NCBI RefSeq assembly: GCF_036388275.1
Contig: NZ_DASVSF010000007.1
Span: 1-62,093 of the forward strand
Length of the DNA: 62,093 nucleotides
Direction: 5' to 3'
Source of the DNA: Longimicrobium sp.
Lineage (GTDB): Bacteria > Gemmatimonadota > Gemmatimonadetes > Longimicrobiales > Longimicrobiaceae
The stretch's first letter is position 1; every line of letters begins with the position of its first letter. Position numbers and translations under genes: made by a program. The notes beneath the pieces are model-generated. The model had not been told where the DNA came from. It searched no databases and was given only the letters and a program-made list of their open reading frames with translations. This document shows, one piece after another, positions 16,597 to 23,843 of this stretch.

Positions 16597-16690
16597 GCCG
16601 CCCGCGCACGGGCGAATGAATTCGCTGCAACGAATACACGAAGTCCACCTTCGTGGACTGGCCTGCCGCGGGTGCGCCGAAAGCCGTGTG
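16597..16690. repeat. A-type dispersed repeat
   Basis: GCCCGCGCACGGGCGAATG, AATTCGCTGCAACGAATACA and the inverted pair GAAGTCCACCTTCGTGGACT match the copies at 32310 and (reversed) 61910-62008. This copy lacks the C module that follows in the other two. It lies between the aminotransferase and PPK2 genes. Confidence 0.75.
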
Positions 16691-16725
16691 GCGCGCCGTG
16701 GGTTCCGCTGTTTCTCCGCGTGAGA

Positions 16726-17562
16726 CTACTGCGCGTTCAGCGCCTCGCGATACGTACGCAACTCCGCCACGCGGGCGGCGCTCATGGCGTCCAGCGCCGC
16801 CCGCCAGGTGGGGACGTGCTGGCGCAGGGTGCCGGCCAGCACTTCGGCGATGGCCAGGTTGCGGAACCACTTCTTGTCGGCGGGCACCACGTACCAGGGC
16901 GCGTGCGGCGTGCTGCAGTTGCCGATGGCGTCCTCGTACGCGCGCTGGTAGTCGTCCCAGTACTGCCGCTCGCGCCAGTCGCTGGCGCTGAGCTTCCACG
17001 CCTTGGTGGGGTCCTGCTCGCGCTCCATCAGCCGCTTCTCCTGCTCGTCCTTGCCGATGTGCAGAAAGAACTTGAGGATCAGGGTGCCGCTGGCGGCCAG
17101 CATCTGCTCGAACTGGTTGATCTGCTCGTAGCGCGCACGCCACACCTCTTCCGGAACGAAGCGGTGCACGCGGGCGATCAGCACGTCCTCGTAGTGCGAG
17201 CGGTTGAAGACGCCCAGCATGCCCTTGCCCGGCGTGACCTTGTGGACGCGCCAGAGGAAGTCGTGCGCCAGCTCCTCTTCGGTGGGCACCTTGAACGACT
17301 CCACGCGGCACCCCTGCGGATTGACGTTCATCAGCACGCCGCGGACGGCGCCGTCCTTTCCGCTGGTGTCCATCCCCTGCAGGATCATCAGCACGGAGTG
17401 GGTGCCGGCAGCGTACAGCAGCTCCTGCAGGCCGGCAAGCTCCGCGTTGAGCGCCATGAAGCGCTCCTGGCCCTGGGCCTTGCCGACGCCACCGGTGTCG
17501 CGGGGATCGATGGCGCCCAGCGACACCCGGGTGCCCGGCTCGATGCGGTGCGCGTAGCTCAA
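16726..17562 (-). CDS. Polyphosphate kinase 2 (PPK2) family protein
   Basis: 278 residues; transfers phosphate between polyphosphate and nucleotides. P-loop LQGMDTSGKDGAVRG (about 60-75), the PPK2 hallmark FNRSHYEDVLIARVHR, FFLHIGKDEQEKRL and the late motif DKKWFRNLAIAEVL. These are the residues that place Walker A, Walker B and lid regions in this family. Single-domain length is typical of class I/III enzymes; the choice between AMP, ADP and NDP as acceptor is not decidable here. The start is TTG at 17562, since no ATG or GTG lies between it and the in-frame stop of the amidase 27 nt upstream. Probably co-transcribed behind the amidase. Confidence 0.88.
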   Translation of the reverse strand: MSYAHRIEPGTRVSLGAIDPRDTGGVGKAQGQERFMALNAELAGLQELLYAAGTHSVLMILQGMDTSGKDGAVRGVLMNVNPQGCRVESFKVPTEEELAHDFLWRVHKVTPGKGMLGVFNRSHYEDVLIARVHRFVPEEVWRARYEQINQFEQMLAASGTLILKFFLHIGKDEQEKRLMEREQDPTKAWKLSASDWRERQYWDDYQRAYEDAIGNCSTPHAPWYVVPADKKWFRNLAIAEVLAGTLRQHVPTWRAALDAMSAARVAELRTYREALNAQ

Positions 17563-17589
17563 GTCGCTGGTCTCGCGGAAGGAGGTCCG

Positions 17590-19005
17590 TCAGGCGCCCG
17601 CCACCAGCGGCGGGCGCGGGATCGGCCGCACCCGCTGCACGATGCCGGCCATCGCCAGCGCGCGCTCCTCGCCCCGCGGCGGCGCCACGATCTGCAGCCC
17701 GACCGGCATCCCGTCCGCGTCCAGCCCCGCGGGGACGGAGGCCACGGGAAGCCCCGTCAGGCTCAGCACGAAGGTGGGGGCGATCCAGTCCACGTACGTC
17801 TCCATCTCCCGCCCGCCGACGGTCTGCGGATAGTTCTCGACCACGGGGAAGGGGGGGACGGCCATCGTGGGCGTCAGCAGCACATCGTACTCGCGGAACA
17901 GCTGCCGGAAGCGCTCCCAGATGCGCCGCCGGGCCTGCTCGGCCGCGCCGATCTCCTCCGTCGTTACCGCCAATCCCGCGCGGATGTTGTTGGCCACGTT
18001 GGGGCCAAAGTGCTCCAGCTTGTCCAGGTGCGGGTGGAGCTGCGAGACGAACCACAGCCCGCGCAGCGCCAGGAACGCCTTGCGCCCGTAGGCCAGGTCC
18101 AGCTCGATCTCCTCCACCGTCGCGCCCGCGTCGCGCAGCGCGAACGCGGCCTCGCGGCACACGCGCTCCACGCCGGCGTCGATGCCGATGCCCGCGATGT
18201 CGGGGCAGTAGGCGATCCGCATCCCCCGGGCGTCTCCCTGGCGGACGGCGGAAACGAAGTCGCGCCCCTCCGTGGGCTGGGCGAGGGGCGCGCGGTCGCT
18301 GGCGCCGGCCACGGCGCCCAGGGCGAGCGCCACGTCCTCCGCTGAGCGGCCCATCACCCCGGTGACCTGCATGGGGTCCCACATGAAGTCCTGCGGCACG
18401 GTGGGCACCAGGCCCACCGATGGCCGCAGCCCCACGATGCCGCAGAACGACGCGGGAATTCGCAGGCTTCCGCCCAGGTCCGTGCCCTGCGCCAGGGCGA
18501 ACATTCCAGTGGCCAGCCCCGCCGCGCCGCCGCCGGTGGATCCGCCCGCGCTGCGCTCGGGGTTCCACGGGTTGCGCGTGCGCCCGAAGACGGGGTTGAA
18601 GGTGTTGCCCCCCGCGGCGAACTCCGGCGTGTTCGTCTTGCCCAGGATCACCGCGCCGGCCGCGCGCAGCCGCTCCACGACGAGCGCGTCCTCGTCCGGC
18701 ACGAAGTCGGTGAACAGCGGCGATCCGTAGGTGGTGCGCACGCCGGCCACCTCCGTCACGTCCTTGATCCCCACCGGCACCCCCGCCAGCGGGCCCACGT
18801 CCTCGCCGGCCGCAATCCGCCGTTCCAGCGCCGCCGCATCGTTGCGCGCGCCGGGATTCAGCGTCACAACGGCGTTGATCTCACCGTTGTGCCGCTCCAC
18901 CTGGGCCATGCACGCGTCCAGCACCTCCACGGGCGACACCTCGCGCGTGCGGACGCGGCGCGCCAGCTCGTGCGCGGGAAGAAAAGCGAGCGAATCGTCT
19001 GGCAT
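17590..19005 (-). CDS. Amidase-signature family hydrolase
   Basis: 471 residues. The Ser-cisSer-Lys triad is visible: lysine in VPVGIKDVTEVAG (about 79), cis-serine in RSAGGSTGGGAAGLATG (about 155) and nucleophile serine in GTDLGGSLRIPAS (about 179). The C-terminal part has LLTPTMAVPPFP and the usual 'GLPVASVPAGLDADGMPVGLQIVAPP'. It hydrolyses small amides; the substrate is unknown. It is not GatA by context, with no gatB or gatC nearby. First gene of a probable operon with PPK2. Confidence 0.88.
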   Translation of the reverse strand: MPDDSLAFLPAHELARRVRTREVSPVEVLDACMAQVERHNGEINAVVTLNPGARNDAAALERRIAAGEDVGPLAGVPVGIKDVTEVAGVRTTYGSPLFTDFVPDEDALVVERLRAAGAVILGKTNTPEFAAGGNTFNPVFGRTRNPWNPERSAGGSTGGGAAGLATGMFALAQGTDLGGSLRIPASFCGIVGLRPSVGLVPTVPQDFMWDPMQVTGVMGRSAEDVALALGAVAGASDRAPLAQPTEGRDFVSAVRQGDARGMRIAYCPDIAGIGIDAGVERVCREAAFALRDAGATVEEIELDLAYGRKAFLALRGLWFVSQLHPHLDKLEHFGPNVANNIRAGLAVTTEEIGAAEQARRRIWERFRQLFREYDVLLTPTMAVPPFPVVENYPQTVGGREMETYVDWIAPTFVLSLTGLPVASVPAGLDADGMPVGLQIVAPPRGEERALAMAGIVQRVRPIPRPPLVAGA

Positions 19006-19033
19006 CGGTTTGCCTTTAGTGGGTGCAGTGCGT

Positions 19034-19468
19034 TTACTTGATCGTTTCGGCAGCCAAGCCGAGAACTCCCACGATGAGAGCCACCCAGATCGGGATCAAA
19101 TAAGTCCATCTCTCACTCCGTCTCACCTGACGGTCATGCAGCTCGATAGCAGCTGCGAGCAGACTATCTACGTGGGCGCCATCCAACGCGGGATGATTCT
19201 GAGTATCTGCCTCACGCTTTCTTACATGACGCGATATTAAGGAGACTCGGTGATCTCCGGACGGCTTCACACGGAAGAATTCCGGGTGCTCTTTAGCCAT
19301 CTCAGTCCACGATTTACCGGATCGAGGCCCCGCCTCAAGTTCTGATCGGAGTCCTTCCTCGCTGCGGTGCGTCGCATCATCAAGCGCCAACACTTGGATG
19401 AGGGCAAGCACATCCGCCAGTCTATGAGGGTGTAAATATTCCTGTTCGCGACGACTGAACCCCAGCAT
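19034..19468 (-). CDS. Small membrane-anchored hypothetical protein
   Basis: 145 residues from the ATG at 19468, chosen because GGAGG lies just before it (TTG 19486 and ATG 19483 are also possible). Residues 1-90 are soluble: HRLADVLALIQVLALDD, then KSWTEMAKEHPEFFRVKPSGDHRVSLISRHV, a winged-helix-like segment I have seen in other small hypotheticals. C-terminal single membrane helix YLIPIWVALIVGVLGLAA. It has visibly lower G+C and less biased codons than its neighbours, so it may have been acquired. Function unknown. Confidence 0.6.
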   Translation of the reverse strand: MLGFSRREQEYLHPHRLADVLALIQVLALDDATHRSEEGLRSELEAGPRSGKSWTEMAKEHPEFFRVKPSGDHRVSLISRHVRKREADTQNHPALDGAHVDSLLAAAIELHDRQVRRSERWTYLIPIWVALIVGVLGLAAETIK

Positions 19469-19510
19469 CCTGCCTCCAAGCATCAAGATTTTTTAAAAGA
19501 GGAAATGGAG

Positions 19511-20116
19511 TTACTTGCGTTCGTACTTCCAGTTGCGCGACTTGCCCTCGGCGATCCACTCGAGGGCCTGGCCGATCCGGCGCTGGCGGGTGGCGTCGCT
19601 CTTGGCGTCGGCGATCCAGTCGGCGTATTCGCGCTTGTTGCTGGGGCTGAACTTTTCGAACGCGGCCTGCGCCGCCGGATTGCCGCGAAGGGCGTCCATC
19701 AGCGCGTCGGGCACCGCCAGCTCGGGCTTGCTTCCCGTCTTGCGGGCCTTGGGCGGCTGCACGCCCTCCTCGTTCAGCTTCATCGCCGTGTGGATGTAGC
19801 GGGTCAGGAGCTCGTCCGACGGCAGGTCGTCCACGGACGTGATGCGCCCAAAGTGGCCCATGGCGTCGCGCGCGTGGTCGCCGCCCTGCTCCAGGATCAG
19901 CGAGCCCTTCCACAGCCCGAACGCGCAGTGCTGCTTGAACGAGGCCATGCTGCACAGCATTCCCTGGTACATGAAGTGGGGAAAGCTCCACTTCACCGTT
20001 TCTTCCACCGTGGGGCAGGCGGTGTGCACCACCTCGCGCAGGTGCCGCAGAATGGCCTGCGCAAACGGGGCAGACTTGTCGATGTACTGGTCGATGCGCG
20101 GGTCTCGGGTGCCCAT
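19511..20116 (-). CDS. YdeI/OmpD-associated-like protein (DUF1801 plus OmdA-type C-terminus)
   Basis: 201 residues. N-terminal DUF1801-type domain (about 10-120): PFAQAILRHLREVVHTACPTVEETVKWSFPHFMYQGMLCSMASFK, as in YdhG/YdeI proteins. C-terminal 'bacteriocin-protection' helix bundle: LMDALRGNPAAQAAFEKFSPSNKREYADWIADAKSDATRQRRIGQALEWI. No signal peptide. It follows the AAA ATPase gene by 24 nt and is probably co-transcribed. The biochemical role is not established for the family. Confidence 0.8.
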   Translation of the reverse strand: MGTRDPRIDQYIDKSAPFAQAILRHLREVVHTACPTVEETVKWSFPHFMYQGMLCSMASFKQHCAFGLWKGSLILEQGGDHARDAMGHFGRITSVDDLPSDELLTRYIHTAMKLNEEGVQPPKARKTGSKPELAVPDALMDALRGNPAAQAAFEKFSPSNKREYADWIADAKSDATRQRRIGQALEWIAEGKSRNWKYERK

Positions 20117-20140
20117 GGCCGATTGCGGTGGATGGATCGT

Positions 20141-20863
20141 TCAGCTGAACAGCTGCGACAGCATGCGCTCGCGGTTCTGCAGGAACTCGCGCGTGATGAA
20201 GTAGTGCTCCGTCTCCTCGTAGTCCACCCGGCGGATGCCGTCCTCGTCCAGCAGCAGGATGTCGGCGCCCGGATAGCCCATCAGGATGGGCGAGTGGGTG
20301 GCGATCAAGAACTGGCTCTGCTCGCTGACCAGGTCGTTGATGCGGGTGAGCACGGACAGCTGGCGTGAGGGCGAAAGCGCCGCCTCGGGCTCGTCCAAAA
20401 TGTAGAACCCGGCCCCGAACAGGCGATCCATGAACACGGCTAGGAACGACTCGCCGTGCGACTGCTCGTGAAGCGACTTTCCGCCGTACCAGCCGGTCAT
20501 GTCCAGTTTGTCGACCTCCGTGGCCACGTTGTAGAAGCTTTCGGCGCGCAGGAAGAAGCCGTCGCGCGCCCGCTTGGTCCCGCGCGTCAGCCGCAGGTGC
20601 TCGTGCAGGCCGCTTTCCGACGGGCGCGTGGCAAACATCATGTTGCGGCTGCCGCCCTCGGGGTTGAAGCCCCACGACGAAGCGATGGCCTCCAGCAGCG
20701 TCGACTTCCCCGAGCCGTTTTCGCCAACCAGGAAGGTCACGGGCGACCTGAACTCCAGCTCGTCCAGCCCCCGGATGGCGGGAAGGGAGAACGGGTACTC
20801 GTCGAACGAGGGCACCGTCGCGCGCCGGAGCGAAACCTCGCGCAGGTAGAGGGTGGTCTGCAC
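20141..20863 (-). CDS. Small AAA/ABC-type ATPase
   Basis: 240 residues from GTG 20863. Begins VQTTLYLREVSLRRATVPSFDEYPFSLPAIRGLDELEF. Walker A FLVGENGSGKSTLLEAIA (about 45-60), a signature-like ALSPSRQLSVL, Walker B FYILDEPEAAL and the His switch in FLIATHSPILMGYPGADILLL. This is the compact AAA_21 type of ATPase with an ABC-like head and no coiled coil. Such stand-alone ATPases occur both as housekeeping proteins and in some defence modules; no partner nuclease is seen next to it. The downstream YdeI-like gene is 24 nt away. Confidence 0.82.
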   Translation of the reverse strand: MQTTLYLREVSLRRATVPSFDEYPFSLPAIRGLDELEFRSPVTFLVGENGSGKSTLLEAIASSWGFNPEGGSRNMMFATRPSESGLHEHLRLTRGTKRARDGFFLRAESFYNVATEVDKLDMTGWYGGKSLHEQSHGESFLAVFMDRLFGAGFYILDEPEAALSPSRQLSVLTRINDLVSEQSQFLIATHSPILMGYPGADILLLDEDGIRRVDYEETEHYFITREFLQNRERMLSQLFS

Positions 20864-21089
20864 GGCTACCCCCGAGGCTGGCTGGCGAGCAGCGTGCCGG
20901 CGAGGGGGGTCGAAGGTGACGTGGGAGCGGGCACGTCGTCTGGTGAGTGCGGGTGGCGTTGGCCTGGGTGGACGATGTGCCCGCAAGATGGCTCTGGCCC
21001 CCGCGCGCGGCAACATCCTTGCGCAGATCGACCAGGCCGGCGCGCGCGCAAACCGCGGCCGGCAGCAGAAACACGTTCCAAGGGCACCG

Positions 21090-22109
21090 ATGAACAGGAT
21101 CGCACTCACGCTCGCGGCGGCCGTTGCGCTATCCGCGAGTTCCTTCGCGGGCGAAGCGCTCGCGGCGCCGTCCCCATTGGGAGTCCAGCAGCAGGGCGGC
21201 GGCAAGGGCAAGCAGGGCGGGGAAGCAGAGGCCGGCCGCGGCGGCCAGACCGAGTCCCGTGCCCGCGGGGGCAGCGCGCAGCGGCAGGAGGGCCGTGGCC
21301 GCGCGGATGCGGATGCGGATCGCCCGGCCCGTGAGCGCGGCAACCAGGCCGACCGCACGGAACGGAGCCGCGCATCCACCCGGCGCGATGGTGAGGAGCG
21401 GGGCAACAGCTCCGCGCGGACCGAGCGCCGGGGCTCGGGGAATGGAAACTCGTCCGCGGCGGGACGCGGCTCGTCGACCAATCGCGAGTCCGCAGCGCGG
21501 GGCCGCACCTCCAACCGCTCGGGAACGAACGCGCTGCAGAACGCGCTTTCCCGCGGCCGGACGCGTGGCTTGGCGGCGGACGCGGTGAACGTGCTCACCA
21601 CCAACGGCCGCGTCCGCCTGCAGAACCGCCGCGGCGACGTGCTGATGGACATGGACGAGAACCGCGCGCGCGAGCTGGGCAACTGGCAGCTCCGGCGCAT
21701 GGGAGACCGCCAGCCGAGCGCCAACGCGCCCGCGTTCTGCCGCAGCGGGGCGGGTCACCCGGTGCAGGGCCGCGAGTGGTGCATGGACAAGGGGTTCGGG
21801 CTGGGCAGCCGCTCGGGGACGCTGTGGAGCCGCGGCACCATCGAAGACGTGGTCTTCCGCCGCCGCACGGACGCGGACCGGCTGGACCGCGGCGGGCTCG
21901 CCGGTGTGCTGGGCGACATCGTGTTCGGCCGTCTGGCGCTGCAGTCCGTGGCGCTGGGCTACGACCAGCCGCTGATGGGCGTGTGGGTGGCGCAGCCGGA
22001 CGGCCCGCGCATCCTGCGCGTGCGCTCGGGCGAGTACGAGGTGGCCGAGTTCGTGGACCGCGACCGCGACGACCGCGTGGAAGTGCTGTACGTCGTGCAG
22101 CCCTTCTGA
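21090..22109 (+). CDS. Secreted Arg/Gly/Ser-rich protein with a folded C-terminal domain
   Basis: 339 residues. Signal peptide MNRIALTLAAAVALSASSFAGEALA. Residues 30-150 are low-complexity and strongly basic (Gly, Arg, Ser, Asn, Gln, with repeated 'R.ERG', 'RGSSTNRES'). From about 155 a folded domain begins: AADAVNVLTTNGRVRLQNRRGDVLM, APAFCRSGAGHPVQGREWCMDKGFGLG (two cysteines) and a beta-rich end GDIVFGRLALQSVALGYDQPLMGVWVAQPDG. The basic linker suggests binding to a polyanion such as peptidoglycan, LPS or DNA outside the cell. I do not recognise the family. Followed by a terminator. Confidence 0.7.
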   Translation: MNRIALTLAAAVALSASSFAGEALAAPSPLGVQQQGGGKGKQGGEAEAGRGGQTESRARGGSAQRQEGRGRADADADRPARERGNQADRTERSRASTRRDGEERGNSSARTERRGSGNGNSSAAGRGSSTNRESAARGRTSNRSGTNALQNALSRGRTRGLAADAVNVLTTNGRVRLQNRRGDVLMDMDENRARELGNWQLRRMGDRQPSANAPAFCRSGAGHPVQGREWCMDKGFGLGSRSGTLWSRGTIEDVVFRRRTDADRLDRGGLAGVLGDIVFGRLALQSVALGYDQPLMGVWVAQPDGPRILRVRSGEYEVAEFVDRDRDDRVEVLYVVQPF

Positions 22110-22132
22110 TCCACGGCCGCACCTCGATGGAC

Positions 22133-22162
22133 GAACGCCCCGGCCGGTTGGACGGGGCGTTC
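22133..22162. terminator. Bidirectional terminator between convergent genes
   Basis: GAACGCCCCG, 10-nt loop, CGGGGCGTTC then ATCGTTT. Lies between the plus-strand secreted protein (ends 22109) and the minus-strand gene (ends 22198), so it serves both. Confidence 0.75.
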
Positions 22163-22197
22163 ATCGTTTCCATGGAGGCCGCCAGCGCGGGGAGGGA

Positions 22198-22452
22198 TCA
22201 GGGCTCGGATCGACGGGTGAAGCGGCGGTATGCCCAGGTGATGAGGGCCACGAGCGCCCCGCCCGCGGCCGCGGCGGCAAGGCTGGCGAGCAGGACCACG
22301 AGCCCCACCACCACCCAAGCTCCGGGCGTGGCCCCGGTGACGTCGGAGTCGGAGTGGAGGGAGAGGACCGCGAAGGCGATGGTTCCCAGGAAGCAGAACG
22401 CGAGCAGGCCGGCGATGGTGGCCCCGATCCGGGTGGCGCGATCCAGTTGCAT
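22198..22452 (-). CDS. Two-helix small membrane protein
   Basis: 84 residues. Two membrane helices: GATIAGLLAFCFLGTIAFAVL (about 10-30) and WVVVGLVVLLASLAAAAAGGALVALITWAY (about 46-75), with an acidic/Ser loop between and a basic end (RRFTRRSEP). Same strand and 26 nt downstream of the zinc-ribbon/NHL gene, so probably in its operon. No known family recognised. Confidence 0.6.
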   Translation of the reverse strand: MQLDRATRIGATIAGLLAFCFLGTIAFAVLSLHSDSDVTGATPGAWVVVGLVVLLASLAAAAAGGALVALITWAYRRFTRRSEP

Positions 22453-22478
22453 CCGTGGCGCGTACTGTCGAAGAAGGG

Positions 22479-23759
22479 TCAGCGATCGAGGCGGAACTTG
22501 ACGACCTGGTGGCGGTTGCGGAACGCCGCGATCACCTCGTCGTGGTCGGTGACGGCAAGGCCGAACACCACTTCCTGCCCTCCGAACTCGCCGACGTAGT
22601 GCCCCGCCGCATCGAACACGCGGATGCCGCGGCCCAGGTCGCTCACGAGCACCCGTCCGCGTCCGTCGATGGCGATGCCCTCCGGCGATGGGGTGCTCTC
22701 CGGCCCCTCGCCGGGTCCGCCGAACCGGTCCACGAACCGGCCGTCCGGGGCCAGGTGGTACACCTCGTCCGACCAGCGGTCCAGCACGTATACGTCGCCC
22801 GTGCCCGCGACGGCCACCCGCTCCGGCGACGCATCATCGCCAACCGCCTGGCGCAGGTCGATGGTCCGCCGCACGGCGCCGTCCCGGCCCAGGTGTGCGA
22901 TCTGGGACGTGCCCGCGACGGCCCACATCGTTCCGTCCAGCGCCAGCGCAACGTCGGAGTAGCTCGTCATCCGGCTAGGGCGGGGAAGCTCACCCAGCAG
23001 CTTGCCTGTCGCTCCCTCGTACCGCCGGATGCGGCCGTACTGCACCACGTAGACGGTGCCGCCGCGGTCCGCCTCCAGGTCCACCAGCGGCATCTTCGGA
23101 TCGGCTATCCACTGCGTGACGAACGCGCCCGCCGAGTCGAATACCTGCACGCGGCCGCCCTGGTACTCGGCCACGTAGATCCGCCCGGCCCCGTCCACCG
23201 CCACGCCGCGCGCATCGGTGAACCGCCCGGCGCCCGTGCCCTCGCTCCCGAACCGCAGCACCTCGTCCGCAAACGCGGGGGGCGCGGACGGCCCGGGAGC
23301 GACCGCGCCCACCGGATCGCGGGACTCCTGCGCCGCGGGTGGCGTGGTCGTCTCCTCCCCGGCGCGGGACAGGCGCCAGATCATGACTGCGCCCACAATC
23401 ACCAGAAGGAGCATCACCGCGCAGCCGACGGCGGACCCCTTGCCGCTGGGCGGGAGCGGCACCGTCCCCGCCGGCTGCCCGGCCGCGATGCGGTCGACCG
23501 CATCCACGGATTCCTTCAGCCCCGCGCCGAACCGCTCGCGGTACAGCTTGACCGCCTGAATCCGCTGGCCCGCGCGCAGCAGGGCCACGATGTCGCCGAC
23601 GTCGTCCGCGCGAGGATCGTTCGTGGCGGCTTGCGTGCCCTGGGGACGTTCGGAGAGCAGGACGGCGACACCGCAGTACGGGCAGCGGGACGTGGCCGCG
23701 TGCTGCGCGGGAATCTCCAGTGGCGCAGAGCAGGCGGGACAGCGCAGGGTCGTGGGCAT
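22479..23759 (-). CDS. Zinc-ribbon / L7-L12-like / transmembrane / NHL-propeller protein
   Basis: 426 residues from ATG 23759. Domains in order: a zinc ribbon with two CxxC knuckles (LRCPACSAPLEI and SRCPYCGVAVLL, about 5-36); a helical stretch 'IVALLRAGQRIQAVKLYRERFGAGLKESVDAVDRI' (about 55-92) that resembles the C-terminal domain of ribosomal L7/L12; one membrane helix (about 107-128, VGCAVMLLLVIVGAVMIW); then NHL-type beta-propeller blades (GRFTDARGVAVDGAGRIYVAEYQGGRVQVF, SPEGIAIDGRGRVLVSD). The topology puts the ribbon in the cytoplasm and the propeller outside. Possibly in an operon after the histidine kinase (84-nt gap). Confidence 0.8.
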   Translation of the reverse strand: MPTTLRCPACSAPLEIPAQHAATSRCPYCGVAVLLSERPQGTQAATNDPRADDVGDIVALLRAGQRIQAVKLYRERFGAGLKESVDAVDRIAAGQPAGTVPLPPSGKGSAVGCAVMLLLVIVGAVMIWRLSRAGEETTTPPAAQESRDPVGAVAPGPSAPPAFADEVLRFGSEGTGAGRFTDARGVAVDGAGRIYVAEYQGGRVQVFDSAGAFVTQWIADPKMPLVDLEADRGGTVYVVQYGRIRRYEGATGKLLGELPRPSRMTSYSDVALALDGTMWAVAGTSQIAHLGRDGAVRRTIDLRQAVGDDASPERVAVAGTGDVYVLDRWSDEVYHLAPDGRFVDRFGGPGEGPESTPSPEGIAIDGRGRVLVSDLGRGIRVFDAAGHYVGEFGGQEVVFGLAVTDHDEVIAAFRNRHQVVKFRLDR

Positions 23760-23843
23760 GGCGGGCGGGAGCGCGGTCGTCGATTCGGCGCGGGAGAGGA
23801 TCTTTGGACGCTGCCGCACCCCGCGCAAGTGCGGCAGTCGGCC

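Noticed and set aside
17590..19005. Aspartyl/glutamyl-tRNA amidotransferase subunit A (gatA)
   Set aside because: The amidase triad is present, but there is no gatB or gatC nearby and the sequence pattern is that of a general amidase.
20141..20863. Antiphage ATPase-nuclease (OLD/Gabija-like) system
   Set aside because: The ATPase is too small, lacks a TOPRIM domain and its neighbour is a YdeI-like protein and not a helicase or nuclease.
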